Assembly: GCF_018882465.1 (NCBI RefSeq)
Contig: NZ_JACVOK010000001.1
Span: forward strand, 558,001-622,000
Source of the DNA: Polynucleobacter sp. 73C-SIWE
GTDB lineage: Bacteria; Pseudomonadota; Gammaproteobacteria; Burkholderiales; Burkholderiaceae
Direction: 5' to 3'
DNA length: 64,000 nucleotides
In this document: positions 35,178 to 44,768 of the stretch, piece by piece
How positions within the stretch are numbered: the stretch's first letter is position 1
Layout: every line of letters begins with the position of its first letter
Notes under the pieces: generated by a model
What the model saw: only the letters and a program-made list of their open reading frames with translations
The model's database searches: none
Told to the model about the DNA's origin: nothing
Position numbers and translations under genes: made by a program

Positions 35178-35693
35178 ATGGCTTTGTTAAACGTCCTTTG
35201 CTATCCAGATCCGCGCTTGCATAAGGTTGCTAAACCGGTTGAGCAGGTGGATGCGCGCATTAAAAAAATTGTTGCCGATATGGCTGACACTATGTATGAA
35301 GCCCCAGGTGTTGGTTTGGCTGCAACGCAAGTAGACATTCATGAACGAATTGTTGTCATCGACGTATCTGAAGAGCAAAACCAGTTAATGGTTTTTATAA
35401 ACCCAGAAATTATTTGGTCAAGTCCTGAGAAAAAATCTTGGCGTGAAGGCTGTCTTTCGGTTCCCGATTTTTATGATGAGGTTGAAAGGCCTGCACAAGT
35501 TCGGGTGAAGGCTTTAGATGTTGATGGCAAAGAGTTCGAGCTTGATGCGGATGGTTTATTGGCGGTTTGTTTGCAGCATGAGCTTGATCACTTGCAAGGC
35601 AAGGTGTTTGTTGAGTATCTCTCGATACTTAAGCGCACCCGTGTTTCACAAAAACTTAAAAAGCGCGCCAAAGAGTTAGCGGGTGAGCGCTAA
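35178..35693 (+). CDS. def: Peptide deformylase
   Basis: Metalloenzyme that removes the formyl group from the N-terminal methionine of new proteins. I choose ATG at 35178 (171 residues, [18 protein letters not shown]), which matches the family N-terminus better than the TTG at 35163. All three motifs are intact: [15 protein letters not shown] and QHELDHLQG. fmt follows after 9 bases, forming the usual def-fmt pair. Confidence 0.96.
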   Translation: MALLNVLCYPDPRLHKVAKPVEQVDARIKKIVADMADTMYEAPGVGLAATQVDIHERIVVIDVSEEQNQLMVFINPEIIWSSPEKKSWREGCLSVPDFYDEVERPAQVRVKALDVDGKEFELDADGLLAVCLQHELDHLQGKVFVEYLSILKRTRVSQKLKKRAKELAGER

Positions 35694-35702
35694 GCGCCGC
35701 TG

Positions 35703-36701
35703 ATGAAAATTGTATTTGCTGGAACTCCGGAGTTTGCTGCGCAAGCAATGCGCGCAATTGATGACGCAGGCCATGAAATTGTCCTAGCGCTTACCCAGCC
35801 CGATCGCAGGGCTGGGAGAGGCATGCATCTGCAAGCTAGCCCGGTTAAAGAGTTTGCATTAGAAAAAAATATTCCCGTACTTCAGCCAGAGACACTCAGG
35901 CGCAATAGTGCCGATCCTACAAAACAAGCTCAGGCTCAAGAGGCATATCAGCAGTTGTCCAAAATCGATTTTGATGCCATGGTGGTAGTTGCCTACGGGC
36001 TCATCCTGCCACAAGAGGTATTGGATATTTCGCAGCAGCCAGGAAGACACGGCAGTTTTAATATTCATGCATCTTTGTTGCCACGCTGGCGGGGCGCAGC
36101 TCCAATACAGCGCGCAATTGAGGCAGGCGATTCAAAAACAGGCGCTTGCATTATGCAAATGGATGCTGGGTTAGATACGGGCGATACCGTTCTCATTAGT
36201 GAGCTTGAAATTACTTCCGAGGAAACAAGCGACACTTTACATAATCGATTAGCAACACTGGGAGCCCAGTCGATTGTGAACGTGCTAAACCATTTGCAAG
36301 CGGGTAAGGGTTTAATTCGAACTCCACAAGAAGCTAAGGGTATTACTTACGCGGAAAAAATACTCAAGAGCGAAGCAGAAATTGATTGGGGTTTGAGCGC
36401 CCCAGAAATTGATCGCCGGATTCGGGCTTTTAACCCCTTTCCTGGCGCAACTAGTTCTACGCAAGAGCAAGTGATGAAATTTTGGAGTTCTCGCATTCCG
36501 AAAGCGGGTGCCTGCAGCAAAACTGGTTTACCCGGCGAATTATTAGGTTTTAGTGAAAATGGCGCTTATATTCAGTGTGGCAATGGCGTAATCGAGGTTT
36601 TAGAAATGCAAAAACCAGGCGGCAAAAAAATGTCAGCCAGCCTTTGTTTGCAGTCTTTTGATTCCCATAAACAAGCATTACGTTTTCATGCAAAGGAGTA
36701 G
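35703..36701 (+). CDS. fmt: Methionyl-tRNA formyltransferase
   Basis: Formylates initiator methionyl-tRNA using 10-formyltetrahydrofolate. The 332-residue protein starts [16 protein letters not shown]. The active-site region [20 protein letters not shown] (about residues 121-140) includes the conserved Asn and His. The Asp ([10 protein letters not shown]) and the C-terminal tRNA-binding domain beginning [11 protein letters not shown] are also visible. It is followed by htpX two bases later. Confidence 0.97.
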   Translation: MKIVFAGTPEFAAQAMRAIDDAGHEIVLALTQPDRRAGRGMHLQASPVKEFALEKNIPVLQPETLRRNSADPTKQAQAQEAYQQLSKIDFDAMVVVAYGLILPQEVLDISQQPGRHGSFNIHASLLPRWRGAAPIQRAIEAGDSKTGACIMQMDAGLDTGDTVLISELEITSEETSDTLHNRLATLGAQSIVNVLNHLQAGKGLIRTPQEAKGITYAEKILKSEAEIDWGLSAPEIDRRIRAFNPFPGATSSTQEQVMKFWSSRIPKAGACSKTGLPGELLGFSENGAYIQCGNGVIEVLEMQKPGGKKMSASLCLQSFDSHKQALRFHAKE

Positions 36702-36703
36702 GA

Positions 36704-37570
36704 ATGTTTAATTTCGCAAAAACTGCTGTTTTGATGGCGGCAATTACTGCATTGTTTATTGTGGTTGGCGGCATGTTGGGGGGCGAGCAAGGGATGCTGA
36801 TGGCATTACTGGTAGCTATCGGCATGAACTTTTTCAGTTATTGGTTTTCTGACACGATGGTGTTGAAGATGACAAATGCGCAGCAGGTTGACGAACGATC
36901 TGCACCTCAGTTTTACGCATTGGTAAAAGAACTTTCAGATAAGGCCGGCTTGCCAATGCCCAAGGTATTTTTAATTGATGAAGATGCACCCAACGCATTT
37001 GCAACCGGACGCAATCCTGAGAATGCTTCTGTAGCGGCCACTACTGGCATTCTGAAAATTTTGTCTAATCGCGAACTCCGCGGCGTTATGGCTCATGAGT
37101 TGGCACACGTTCGGCATCGTGATATTTTGATTTCTACAGTTGCGGCAACGATGGCCGGCGCAATCTCTGCGTTGGCTAACTTTGCAATGTTTTTTGGTGG
37201 ACGCGATTCTGAGGGCAGACCCAATAATCCAATCGCCAGTTTATTGGTGGCTATCTTGGCACCTATTGCCGCCAGCTTGATTCAAATGAGTATTTCACGT
37301 GCAAGAGAATATGAAGCAGATCGTGGTGGAGCAGAAATTAGTTCTGATCCAGAGGCTCTTGCCCATGCGCTAGAGAAAATTCATAACCATGCGCAAGGCA
37401 TTCCATTTCAGGCCGTAGAACAACACCCAGAAACTGCACAGATGATGATTCTGAACCCCTTAAGTGCCAGCGGCCTTGCACAACTGTTTTCAACCCACCC
37501 GCCAACTGAAGAGCGGGTAGCGCGCCTCATGGAGATGGCAAAAAATGGGGCATACCCCAGAGTAAATTAA
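36704..37570 (+). CDS. htpX: Membrane zinc protease HtpX
   Basis: Inner-membrane M48 protease involved in membrane protein quality control. The 288-residue protein has two N-terminal membrane helices (about residues 5-24 and 27-48), the zinc site [10 protein letters not shown] and two more hydrophobic segments. The third zinc ligand lies in [12 protein letters not shown]. It lies between fmt and rsmB with almost no gaps, as in related betaproteobacteria. Confidence 0.95.
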   Translation: MFNFAKTAVLMAAITALFIVVGGMLGGEQGMLMALLVAIGMNFFSYWFSDTMVLKMTNAQQVDERSAPQFYALVKELSDKAGLPMPKVFLIDEDAPNAFATGRNPENASVAATTGILKILSNRELRGVMAHELAHVRHRDILISTVAATMAGAISALANFAMFFGGRDSEGRPNNPIASLLVAILAPIAASLIQMSISRAREYEADRGGAEISSDPEALAHALEKIHNHAQGIPFQAVEQHPETAQMMILNPLSASGLAQLFSTHPPTEERVARLMEMAKNGAYPRVN

Positions 37571-37571
37571 T

Positions 37572-38888
37572 TTGACTGATAAAAAAACGCCACATAGCCT
37601 TCCACTTTCTGAAGCAATCAGCATTGCTGCGCAAGCGATTGGCGAGGTAATGAGTGGCAGGTCTCTGACAGAGGTGCTTGATCAGTTAGAGCCTCATGAG
37701 CGTCCAATAGTACAGAGCTTAAGTTTTGATGCTTTACGTAAATGGGTTCGATCGCACGAGCTAATCAAGCAATTTGTTCCAAAGAGTCCACCACCCGAGG
37801 TAGATCATTTATTAAGCGTCGCTATTGCATTGTTCTTAAATGAAAATGCGGATGGCAAAGGTTATGCGGCACACACAATAGTTGATCAGGCTGTCAGCGC
37901 TTGTGCTAACTACGATAAAACAATGTATGCCAAGGGTTTGGTCAACGCAGTATTGCGTAAGGTAGGCCTAATTGTGCAGCCGCCGGAGGGTGAAGCCCGG
38001 TTTCCTCCAGACCCCATTCCGATGTTTGTCCCGCCTTGGTGGCGCGCCAACTTAAAACGTAATTACTCCAAGGCTTGGCAGTCTATTTTGTTTTCTCAAG
38101 CAAAACGTGCACCATTAATTTTGCGCGTTAATCAAAAACAATATTCACGAGAGCAATATCAAGCCCTATTAAATGAAGTTGGAATCGCTTCTTCACCCAT
38201 TGAAGAAGTTGCTGGAGTGAAATTAGGATCTGCTTTGCTGTTGTCTAATCCCGTTCCAGTTTCAGAGTTGCCAGGTTTTTATAGTGGCGCGGTATCGGTT
38301 CAAGATGCGGGAGCACAGTTGGCCGCAACGCTCTTGAACCCCGGTGAGGGGAATAGAGTTTTGGATGCCTGTGCTGCGCCCGGAGGCAAGACAGCCCATA
38401 TCCTGGAGTTAGCAGATTGTGAGATGGTGGCTTTAGAGCTCGATGGCGAGCGTCTTGGCAAGATTGGTGGCAACTTAGATCGATTACGCTTACATTCCGA
38501 TCGGGTGCGAGTAATTCGGGGTGACGCTTCAAAAGCTTCTTGGTGGGATGGTCGCCTGTTCGACAAAATCTTGCTTGATGCCCCATGCTCAGCTTCAGGT
38601 ATTGTGGCTAGACACCCAGACATTCCCTTTTTAAGACGAGAGGCTGATATCAAGTCCCTGCAGCAAAAGCAGCGCGGTATCTTGGAGCAGGCCTGGAAAA
38701 TGCTCAAGCCAGATGGCCTCATGCTCTACGTTACCTGCTCAGTATTTCCTGAAGAGGGGGAGGAGCAAGCGAGCTGGTTTGCTGGAGAGCATAGCAATGC
38801 GGTACGATTAGGCGCTCCAGGACAGATTTTACCGACCGATGTAAGTGACGGTTTTTACTATGCCTTGTTTAAGAAAAATGGGCCATGA
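37572..38888 (+). CDS. rsmB: 16S rRNA (cytosine-C5)-methyltransferase RsmB
   Basis: Methylates C967 (E. coli numbering) of 16S rRNA. The 438-residue protein has an N-terminal NusB-like RNA-binding part (about residues 15-140). The catalytic domain holds VLDACAAPGGKTAHILEL, LLDAPCSASGIVARHPDI and the second catalytic cysteine in LYVTCSVFPEEGEEQ. The start is TTG one base after the htpX stop. Its stop overlaps the start of the next gene by four bases (ATGA). Confidence 0.95.
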   Translation: MTDKKTPHSLPLSEAISIAAQAIGEVMSGRSLTEVLDQLEPHERPIVQSLSFDALRKWVRSHELIKQFVPKSPPPEVDHLLSVAIALFLNENADGKGYAAHTIVDQAVSACANYDKTMYAKGLVNAVLRKVGLIVQPPEGEARFPPDPIPMFVPPWWRANLKRNYSKAWQSILFSQAKRAPLILRVNQKQYSREQYQALLNEVGIASSPIEEVAGVKLGSALLLSNPVPVSELPGFYSGAVSVQDAGAQLAATLLNPGEGNRVLDACAAPGGKTAHILELADCEMVALELDGERLGKIGGNLDRLRLHSDRVRVIRGDASKASWWDGRLFDKILLDAPCSASGIVARHPDIPFLRREADIKSLQQKQRGILEQAWKMLKPDGLMLYVTCSVFPEEGEEQASWFAGEHSNAVRLGAPGQILPTDVSDGFYYALFKKNGP

Positions 38889-39466
38889 GCCAAAGAATTA
38901 AACAATTCATCTTCTTATGCTTGATGGCGTTGAGTTTATTTTCAACAAGCGCAAGTGCAGAAGGAATCAAGATCAAAACCTTTGAATTAGAAAAGGCTGA
39001 TAACGACTGGCTTTTAAATGCCACTTTTCAGATTGAGCTCTCTAACGGTCTTGAGGATGCAGTTCAAAAAGGCGTGGTGTTGTATTTTCAAACAGAGTTT
39101 GATTTAACGCGTTCGCGTTGGTATTGGTTTGATGAGAAGCCGGCCATTGCCCAAAGACAAACCCGGCTGTCTTACCAGCCCCTGACTCAGCAGTACCGGA
39201 TTGCTTCTGAGGGATTTACATTTTCAGCAAGGACAATTGCAGAGGCGCTGCAAGCGGTGGGCAGTATCGGTGGCTGGCGAGTGATTGATGGCAATCAGTT
39301 AGATGCTGGTAAATCCTATACAGCCTCTTTGCGGATGACCTTAGATTTAAGCAAGCTTCCTAAGCCATTCCAGGTGAACGCCCTGAATAATCGGGACTGG
39401 AATGTTTCTAGTGATTGGCTGCGTGTTCCCTTTCCCCCGGCTGGAGCAAGCCTAATTAAGCGATGA
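38885..39466 (+). CDS. DUF4390 domain protein (exported)
   Basis: Protein of unknown role with a signal peptide (cleavage near ASA-EG, residue 26) and a conserved DUF4390 body. The body includes VVLYFQTEFDLTRSRWYWFD and the C-terminal NNRDWNVSSDWLRVPF. The 193 residues fit the family. It overlaps rsmB by 4 bases and ntrY by 4 bases. Its constant position before ntrYX suggests a link to envelope sensing, but there is no direct evidence of function. Confidence 0.85.
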   Translation: MSQRIKQFIFLCLMALSLFSTSASAEGIKIKTFELEKADNDWLLNATFQIELSNGLEDAVQKGVVLYFQTEFDLTRSRWYWFDEKPAIAQRQTRLSYQPLTQQYRIASEGFTFSARTIAEALQAVGSIGGWRVIDGNQLDAGKSYTASLRMTLDLSKLPKPFQVNALNNRDWNVSSDWLRVPFPPAGASLIKR

Positions 39467-41775
39467 GCGTATCTTCAATCCCACTCAAGAGCGCCTTTTT
39501 TACATCAAAGGCCTGGAGAAAAAAGGCAATCCCCATCGCTATCAGCGTAATCGGGGTATTTGCTTTATTGCTTCTGATCTTGCTATCGATTGCCTCATCT
39601 AATACAGAGTTTTTTGATAACTACTTTATTTGGCTTTATGCAGCCAATGTTGTTATTGGGGTTTGCTTAACACTGGTAATTTTGACTTTGGTCATTGTGA
39701 TTGGTGTGCGTTGGTATCGCGGTCACTTCGGCACTCGCTTAATTGCTAAGTTGGCGATGATTTTTGCGCTGGTGGGAATTGTTCCAGGCTTAATTTTGTA
39801 TGGTGTTTCGCTACAGTTCGTATCTCGTAGTATTGAAACGTGGTTTGATGTGAAGATTGAATCCGCGCTGAACTCTGGCTTGGAGTTGGGGCGCGTTACT
39901 TTACGGATTGCGCAAGAAGAAATTTTGGCCGAAGGCAATTTTATTGCTGATCAAGTTGTACAAGTCCCTGCTGGCTCGACCTCCGACCAGGTTGGCACCA
40001 TGATTATGAAGATCCGCAATCAATTTGGCATACAAGAGGTAAGTCTGTTTAATATCCAGCGCAATTTGATCCTAACGAGTGAGTTAAGGCCCAAAAAATA
40101 CTTACCTGCGCCTAGTGCCGAGGTAGTAGCTGAAGCTTTTAGCAAGAAGGGCATTACCTTTTTAGATCAGATCGAAATGCAAGATGGGCAGCGCGGCTAT
40201 CAAGTTAGAGCAATTGTTCCTATTGTTCGTAAGAAGCCGATTTTAGGCAAACTCGACTCTAATAAAGATGCAGAAGATAAATATTTTTTGCAATTAGTCC
40301 GCATCCTTCCTAGTCCAGTAGCGAAAAATATTTTTGCCGTTGAATCTGCTTATAGCGAATATCAAGAGAAGTCTCTGGGGCGCGCCGGCCTACGCAAAAT
40401 GTTCGTTGGGACGCTAACGCTAACCCTGTTTTTTGCCTTGTTTGTGGCTATTACATTGGCCTTGTTATTGGGGCGCCAATTAGCGCGCCCATTATTAATG
40501 TTGCTCAAAGGTACCCAAGCAGTTGCGCAGGGTGATTTATCGCCAAAGCCCGAGTTAGACACGGGTGACGAACTTGGTATGCTTACCCGCCAATTTAATG
40601 TCATGACTCGGCAGCTTGCTGATACACGTACTTCCCTGCAAGAATCCAAGGCCTTTTTAGAGCGAGTTCTGGGAAGCTTGACTGCTGGCGTTTGTATTTT
40701 TGATCAGCGCTATAACGTAGTCTCAAGTAACGCTGGTGCCGATCGTATTTTTGGTCAAGATCTTACTTATCTTGACGGAAAGCCTTTAAGCACCAGCCCA
40801 GCTTTAATGGAGTTTGAGGAGGCCATTAAAGAAGGCTTCTCCACAATGAAGCTTGCGGTTACGGGTGCGCAAGATAACCCCGCAGTTCAAATTAGTCATC
40901 AAAAGACTCCAGTTTGGCAAAAGCAAGTCCAGCTTCACACAACCAATGAGTTTGAAAATGAATTAGGCATCACTTTATTTGTGCGCGGCACAGAGCTAAC
41001 AGAAGATTTACGTATGGTGGTATTTGATGACATTACCGATGTGGTGAGCGCACAAAGGTCAATTGCTTGGAGCGAAGTTGCAAGACGCCTAGCTCATGAA
41101 ATCAAGAACCCACTTACCCCAATTCAGTTGTCTGCAGAGCGTTTGCAGCATAAGCTTTCTGGCAAGCTAAGCCCCGAGCAAGAAGAAATGATGAATCGCA
41201 GTACTGAAACCATTATTAGCCAAGTGCAGGCCATGAAAGAAATGGTCAATGACTTTAGAGATTTTGCTAAAACACCGACACCTCAGCTAAAGGCGGTTTC
41301 TATCAATACACTCACATCAGAAATTTTAGAGCTATATGAAGGCAGCCCTTTGCGTACTCAGCTTGATCCACGCTGCCCAGAAATTATGGGCGACCCAACC
41401 CAGCTCAGACAGGTTATTCATAATCTATTACAAAACGCTCAAGATGCCACGCTGGAGGGGCCTCATCCTGGAGAGGCGGTTGAAGTAAAAACCGAGTTAG
41501 TGCCCTATGGAGAGCAAAATGGTACGGAGCAAAAAGCAGTGCGTTTAACGATAAGTGACTCTGGAGTGGGATTTCCAGCTAAGATATTGGCAAGGGCATT
41601 TGAGCCTTATGTCACCACGAAGAGTAAAGGTACGGGATTGGGCTTGGCAGTTGTTAAAAAAATTATTGATGATCACTCTGCCAAGATTGAAATACGAAAT
41701 CGTATGCAAGGGGCAGAAGTCGTTGGTGCACAGGTATCAATATTGTTTATGAATCTAGCAAAAGAGGCGGCCTAA
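39463..41775 (+). CDS. ntrY: Sensor histidine kinase NtrY-like
   Basis: Membrane-bound sensor of the NtrYX two-component system, linked in other proteobacteria to nitrogen and redox control. The 770-residue protein has several N-terminal membrane helices (within residues 20-125), an extracytoplasmic region and another helix near 310-335. A HAMP domain (about 335-390) and a PAS domain (about 395-510) follow. The HisKA motif RRLAHEIKNPLTPIQLSAER holds the phosphorylated histidine, and the ATPase part has NLLQNAQDA and GTGLGLAVVKK. ntrX follows after two bases. Confidence 0.9.
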   Translation: MSVSSIPLKSAFFTSKAWRKKAIPIAISVIGVFALLLLILLSIASSNTEFFDNYFIWLYAANVVIGVCLTLVILTLVIVIGVRWYRGHFGTRLIAKLAMIFALVGIVPGLILYGVSLQFVSRSIETWFDVKIESALNSGLELGRVTLRIAQEEILAEGNFIADQVVQVPAGSTSDQVGTMIMKIRNQFGIQEVSLFNIQRNLILTSELRPKKYLPAPSAEVVAEAFSKKGITFLDQIEMQDGQRGYQVRAIVPIVRKKPILGKLDSNKDAEDKYFLQLVRILPSPVAKNIFAVESAYSEYQEKSLGRAGLRKMFVGTLTLTLFFALFVAITLALLLGRQLARPLLMLLKGTQAVAQGDLSPKPELDTGDELGMLTRQFNVMTRQLADTRTSLQESKAFLERVLGSLTAGVCIFDQRYNVVSSNAGADRIFGQDLTYLDGKPLSTSPALMEFEEAIKEGFSTMKLAVTGAQDNPAVQISHQKTPVWQKQVQLHTTNEFENELGITLFVRGTELTEDLRMVVFDDITDVVSAQRSIAWSEVARRLAHEIKNPLTPIQLSAERLQHKLSGKLSPEQEEMMNRSTETIISQVQAMKEMVNDFRDFAKTPTPQLKAVSINTLTSEILELYEGSPLRTQLDPRCPEIMGDPTQLRQVIHNLLQNAQDATLEGPHPGEAVEVKTELVPYGEQNGTEQKAVRLTISDSGVGFPAKILARAFEPYVTTKSKGTGLGLAVVKKIIDDHSAKIEIRNRMQGAEVVGAQVSILFMNLAKEAA

Positions 41776-41777
41776 GA

Positions 41778-42461
41778 ATGGCTAGTATTTTGGTTGTAGA
41801 TGACGAGATGGGAATTCGTGAGCTTCTCAATGAGATTCTGACGGATGAAGGCCATACCGTGTATGCAGCAGAGAGCGCTATTCAGGCTCGCACTATTCGC
41901 GAACAAATGCGTCCGGATCTTGTGTTACTAGATATTTGGATGCCAGATACTGATGGCATCACGCTACTCAAAGAGTGGTCTAAAACAGGTCAACTTACTA
42001 TGCCTGTAGTGATGATGTCAGGTCACGCTACCATCGACACCGCAGTTGAGGCTACGCGTATTGGCGCATTAAATTTCCTAGAAAAGCCGATTGCACTTCA
42101 AAAGCTTTTAAAGACCGTAAGTAAGGCGCTTGAGAGTTCCCCAAAATATGTTGAGCCCGAAGTAGAGCGTGCGGTTCATCCGAGCACCAATCAGGCTGTG
42201 GCACCAAAGCCTGCTGTGAGTGAGCCAGCACCAGCCCCGCTGGAGGGCGAGTTCATCAGTGGCATTGCAAAAACCTATTTTGATTTGCCATTAAGAGAGG
42301 CAAGGGATCTTTTTGAAAAGGCCTACTTTGAGCATCAGATGCAAATCATGGGCGGCAGCATGACCAAGATTTCTGAGTACACTGGCCTAGAGAGAACACA
42401 CTTGTATCGCAAGCTTAAGGCACTAGGTATTGATACATCTCGCAACAAGGGCGAGCAATAA
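41778..42461 (+). CDS. Response regulator NtrX-like, without AAA+ domain
   Basis: Partner regulator of the NtrY-like kinase. The 227-residue protein has a receiver domain (residues 1-120) with the phosphorylated Asp in LVLLDIWMPDTDG and the conserved Lys in NFLEKPI. A flexible Pro/Ala linker follows, and a C-terminal Fis-type HTH (ISEYTGLERTHLYRKLKALGI). The sigma-54-activating AAA+ domain of classical NtrX (about 450 residues) is absent, so it probably acts without sigma-54. Confidence 0.88.
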   Translation: MASILVVDDEMGIRELLNEILTDEGHTVYAAESAIQARTIREQMRPDLVLLDIWMPDTDGITLLKEWSKTGQLTMPVVMMSGHATIDTAVEATRIGALNFLEKPIALQKLLKTVSKALESSPKYVEPEVERAVHPSTNQAVAPKPAVSEPAPAPLEGEFISGIAKTYFDLPLREARDLFEKAYFEHQMQIMGGSMTKISEYTGLERTHLYRKLKALGIDTSRNKGEQ

Positions 42462-42554
42462 ATTATTTTGTAAATTGGTGTTCACGGGGCACGTCAGTTT
42501 TATTGCTGGCGACGTCGCCTAAATCATTTGCCCACCATACTCGGAATTATTTTC

Positions 42555-44747
42555 ATGGAAATTAAGGTTAATTTTCTCGACAAGCTACGTCTTGAAGCTA
42601 AGTTTGATGACTTCACTGTAATTGCTGACCAGCCTATACGCTATAAGGGCGATGGCTCGGCGCCAGGCCCCTTTGATTATTTTTTAGCTTCATCGGCTTT
42701 ATGCGCAGCCTACTTTGTGAAGTTGTACTGCGACACTCGCAATATTTCTACTGAAAATATTCGACTTTCGCAAAACAATATTGTTGATCCAGAAAATCGT
42801 TACCGGCAAGTTTTTAAGATTCAGGTTGAATTGCCCGAGGACATTTCTGCTAATGATCGTCAAGGTATCTTGCGCTCTATTGATCGATGTACGGTTAAAA
42901 AAGCAGTCCAAGCTGGACCAGAGTTTGTGATTGAAGAGGTGAAGAATTTAGATGAGGATGCGCAGACTTTATTGACCTTGAAGTCAAGTGCTGATGCTAG
43001 TACTTATATTGCAGGCAAAGATTTACCTCTAGAGCAAACGATTGCCAATATGTCGGGCGTATTGGCCAATTTGGGAATCAAGATTGAGATTGCCTCGTGG
43101 CGCAACATCATTCCAAATGTGTGGTCCTTGCATATTCGTGATGCGCACTCCCCAATGTGCTTTACCAATGGAAAAGGGTCTACAAAAGAAAGCGCCCTGG
43201 CTTCCGCTTTGGGGGAGTACATCGAGCGATTGAGTAACAATCATTTTTATGCTGGCACGTACTGGGGTGAAGATATTGCCAATAGAGCATTCGTACATTA
43301 CCCAAATGAGCGTTGGTTTAAGCCGGGTAAAAATGATGCTCTCCCAATAGAAATTTTGGATGAGTATTGCTTGAAAATTTTTAATCCAGACGGTGAGTTG
43401 CGTAGCTCACATCTGATTGATACAAACTCTGGCAATGCCCAGCGCGGAATTTGTTCCTTGCCGTACGTGCGCCAGTCAGATGGCCAGACTATTTATTTCC
43501 CCTCTAACTTAATTGAAAATCTTTACGTTAGTAATGGCATGAGTGCAGGCAATACGCTTGCTGAGGCGCAAGTGCAATGCTTGTCTGAGATTTTTGAGCG
43601 CGCAGTCAAGCGTGAAATATTGGAAGGTGAGATTGCTCTGCCTGATGTGCCGCAGGAAGTGCTCGCAAAATATCCTGGCATTCTTGCGGGCATTCGGGGC
43701 CTTGAAGAGCAAGGCTTTCCTGTTTTAGTAAAGGACGCATCGCTGGGCGGAATATATCCCGTGATGTGCGTTACTTTGATGAACCCAAGGACTGGCGGAG
43801 TATTTGCATCGTTTGGCGCACACCCAAGCCTGGAGGTCGCGCTGGAGCGGAGCCTAACGGAATTACTGCAAGGTCGCAGCTTAGAGGGTCTGAACGATCT
43901 TCCCCCTCCTACTTTTGCAAGCGAAGCGGTCACCGAGCCAAATAACTTTGTTGAACACTTTATCGACTCAAGCGGCATCGTGTCATGGCGCTTCTTCAGT
44001 GCAAAATCAGCTTATGATTTTGTCGAGTGGGATTTTTCAGGTCAAGGTGAAAACTCTAACGCCGAAGAAGTAAACACTTTGTTTAGCATTCTCAAGGACA
44101 TGGGTAAAGAATCGTATGTGGCGGTATATGATGAGCTCGGAGCAACCGCCTGTCGAATTATTGTTCCTGCTTATTCGGAAGTTTATCCAATAGAAGATTT
44201 GGTTTGGGATAACACTAATAAGGCACTGTTGTTCCGCGAAGATATTTTGAACCTTCATTCACTCGATGATGAAAGTCTGCAATCTCTCCTTGAGCGGCTT
44301 GAAAATAATGAGCTCGATGAGTATGGCGATATTGCTACATTAATTGGCGTCGAGTTTGATGAAAATACAACTTGGGGCCAGCTAACAGTATTGGAGTTGA
44401 AGCTTCTTATTCATTTGGCACTAGAGCAGTTTGATGAGGCCAACGAGTTAGTTGGCGCATTCCTTCAATACAACGACAACACGGCTGAGCGCAAATTGTT
44501 TTATCAAGCCCTAAGTGCAACGTTGGAGATTTGTCTAGATGACGACTTGGTGATCGATGACTACATAGCGAACTTCCGCCGTATGTTTGGTGAAAGCAGA
44601 ATGGATGCAGTAATGGGCTCGGTTGATGGTAGTGTGCGCTTCTATGGTCTTACTCCAACCGGCATAAATCTGGAGGGCCTTGATAGACACCACCGTATGA
44701 TCGATAGCTATAGAAAGTTACATGCTGCTCGATCTCGTTTGTATTGA
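42555..44747 (+). CDS. OsmC-YcaO fusion protein
   Basis: Two-domain protein of 730 residues from the ATG at 42555. The first 130 residues are OsmC-like with both peroxidatic-type cysteines (Cys50 in SSALCAAY and Cys112 in DRCTVKKA). The rest is YcaO, an ATP-dependent backbone-modifying fold, with ALGEYIERLSNN, GNTLAEAQVQCLSEIFERAVK and the large C-terminal helical part. E. coli YcaO lacks the OsmC part and is linked to beta-methylthiolation of ribosomal protein S12. The next gene is an FAD/NAD(P) protein 21 bases on, suggesting a redox partnership. The substrate is unknown. Confidence 0.88.
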   Translation: MEIKVNFLDKLRLEAKFDDFTVIADQPIRYKGDGSAPGPFDYFLASSALCAAYFVKLYCDTRNISTENIRLSQNNIVDPENRYRQVFKIQVELPEDISANDRQGILRSIDRCTVKKAVQAGPEFVIEEVKNLDEDAQTLLTLKSSADASTYIAGKDLPLEQTIANMSGVLANLGIKIEIASWRNIIPNVWSLHIRDAHSPMCFTNGKGSTKESALASALGEYIERLSNNHFYAGTYWGEDIANRAFVHYPNERWFKPGKNDALPIEILDEYCLKIFNPDGELRSSHLIDTNSGNAQRGICSLPYVRQSDGQTIYFPSNLIENLYVSNGMSAGNTLAEAQVQCLSEIFERAVKREILEGEIALPDVPQEVLAKYPGILAGIRGLEEQGFPVLVKDASLGGIYPVMCVTLMNPRTGGVFASFGAHPSLEVALERSLTELLQGRSLEGLNDLPPPTFASEAVTEPNNFVEHFIDSSGIVSWRFFSAKSAYDFVEWDFSGQGENSNAEEVNTLFSILKDMGKESYVAVYDELGATACRIIVPAYSEVYPIEDLVWDNTNKALLFREDILNLHSLDDESLQSLLERLENNELDEYGDIATLIGVEFDENTTWGQLTVLELKLLIHLALEQFDEANELVGAFLQYNDNTAERKLFYQALSATLEICLDDDLVIDDYIANFRRMFGESRMDAVMGSVDGSVRFYGLTPTGINLEGLDRHHRMIDSYRKLHAARSRLY

Positions 44748-44768
44748 CCGACCCCGTCCGGATTAACA

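Noticed and set aside
37291-37310. TTTCACGTGCAAG in htpX resembling parS
   Set aside because: Only one half of the palindrome fits; far from the parAB cluster.
42509-42520. Palindrome GGCGACGTCGCC between ntrX and the OsmC-YcaO gene
   Set aside because: Perfect but short, with no T run and no second copy seen; could be a weak terminator or chance.
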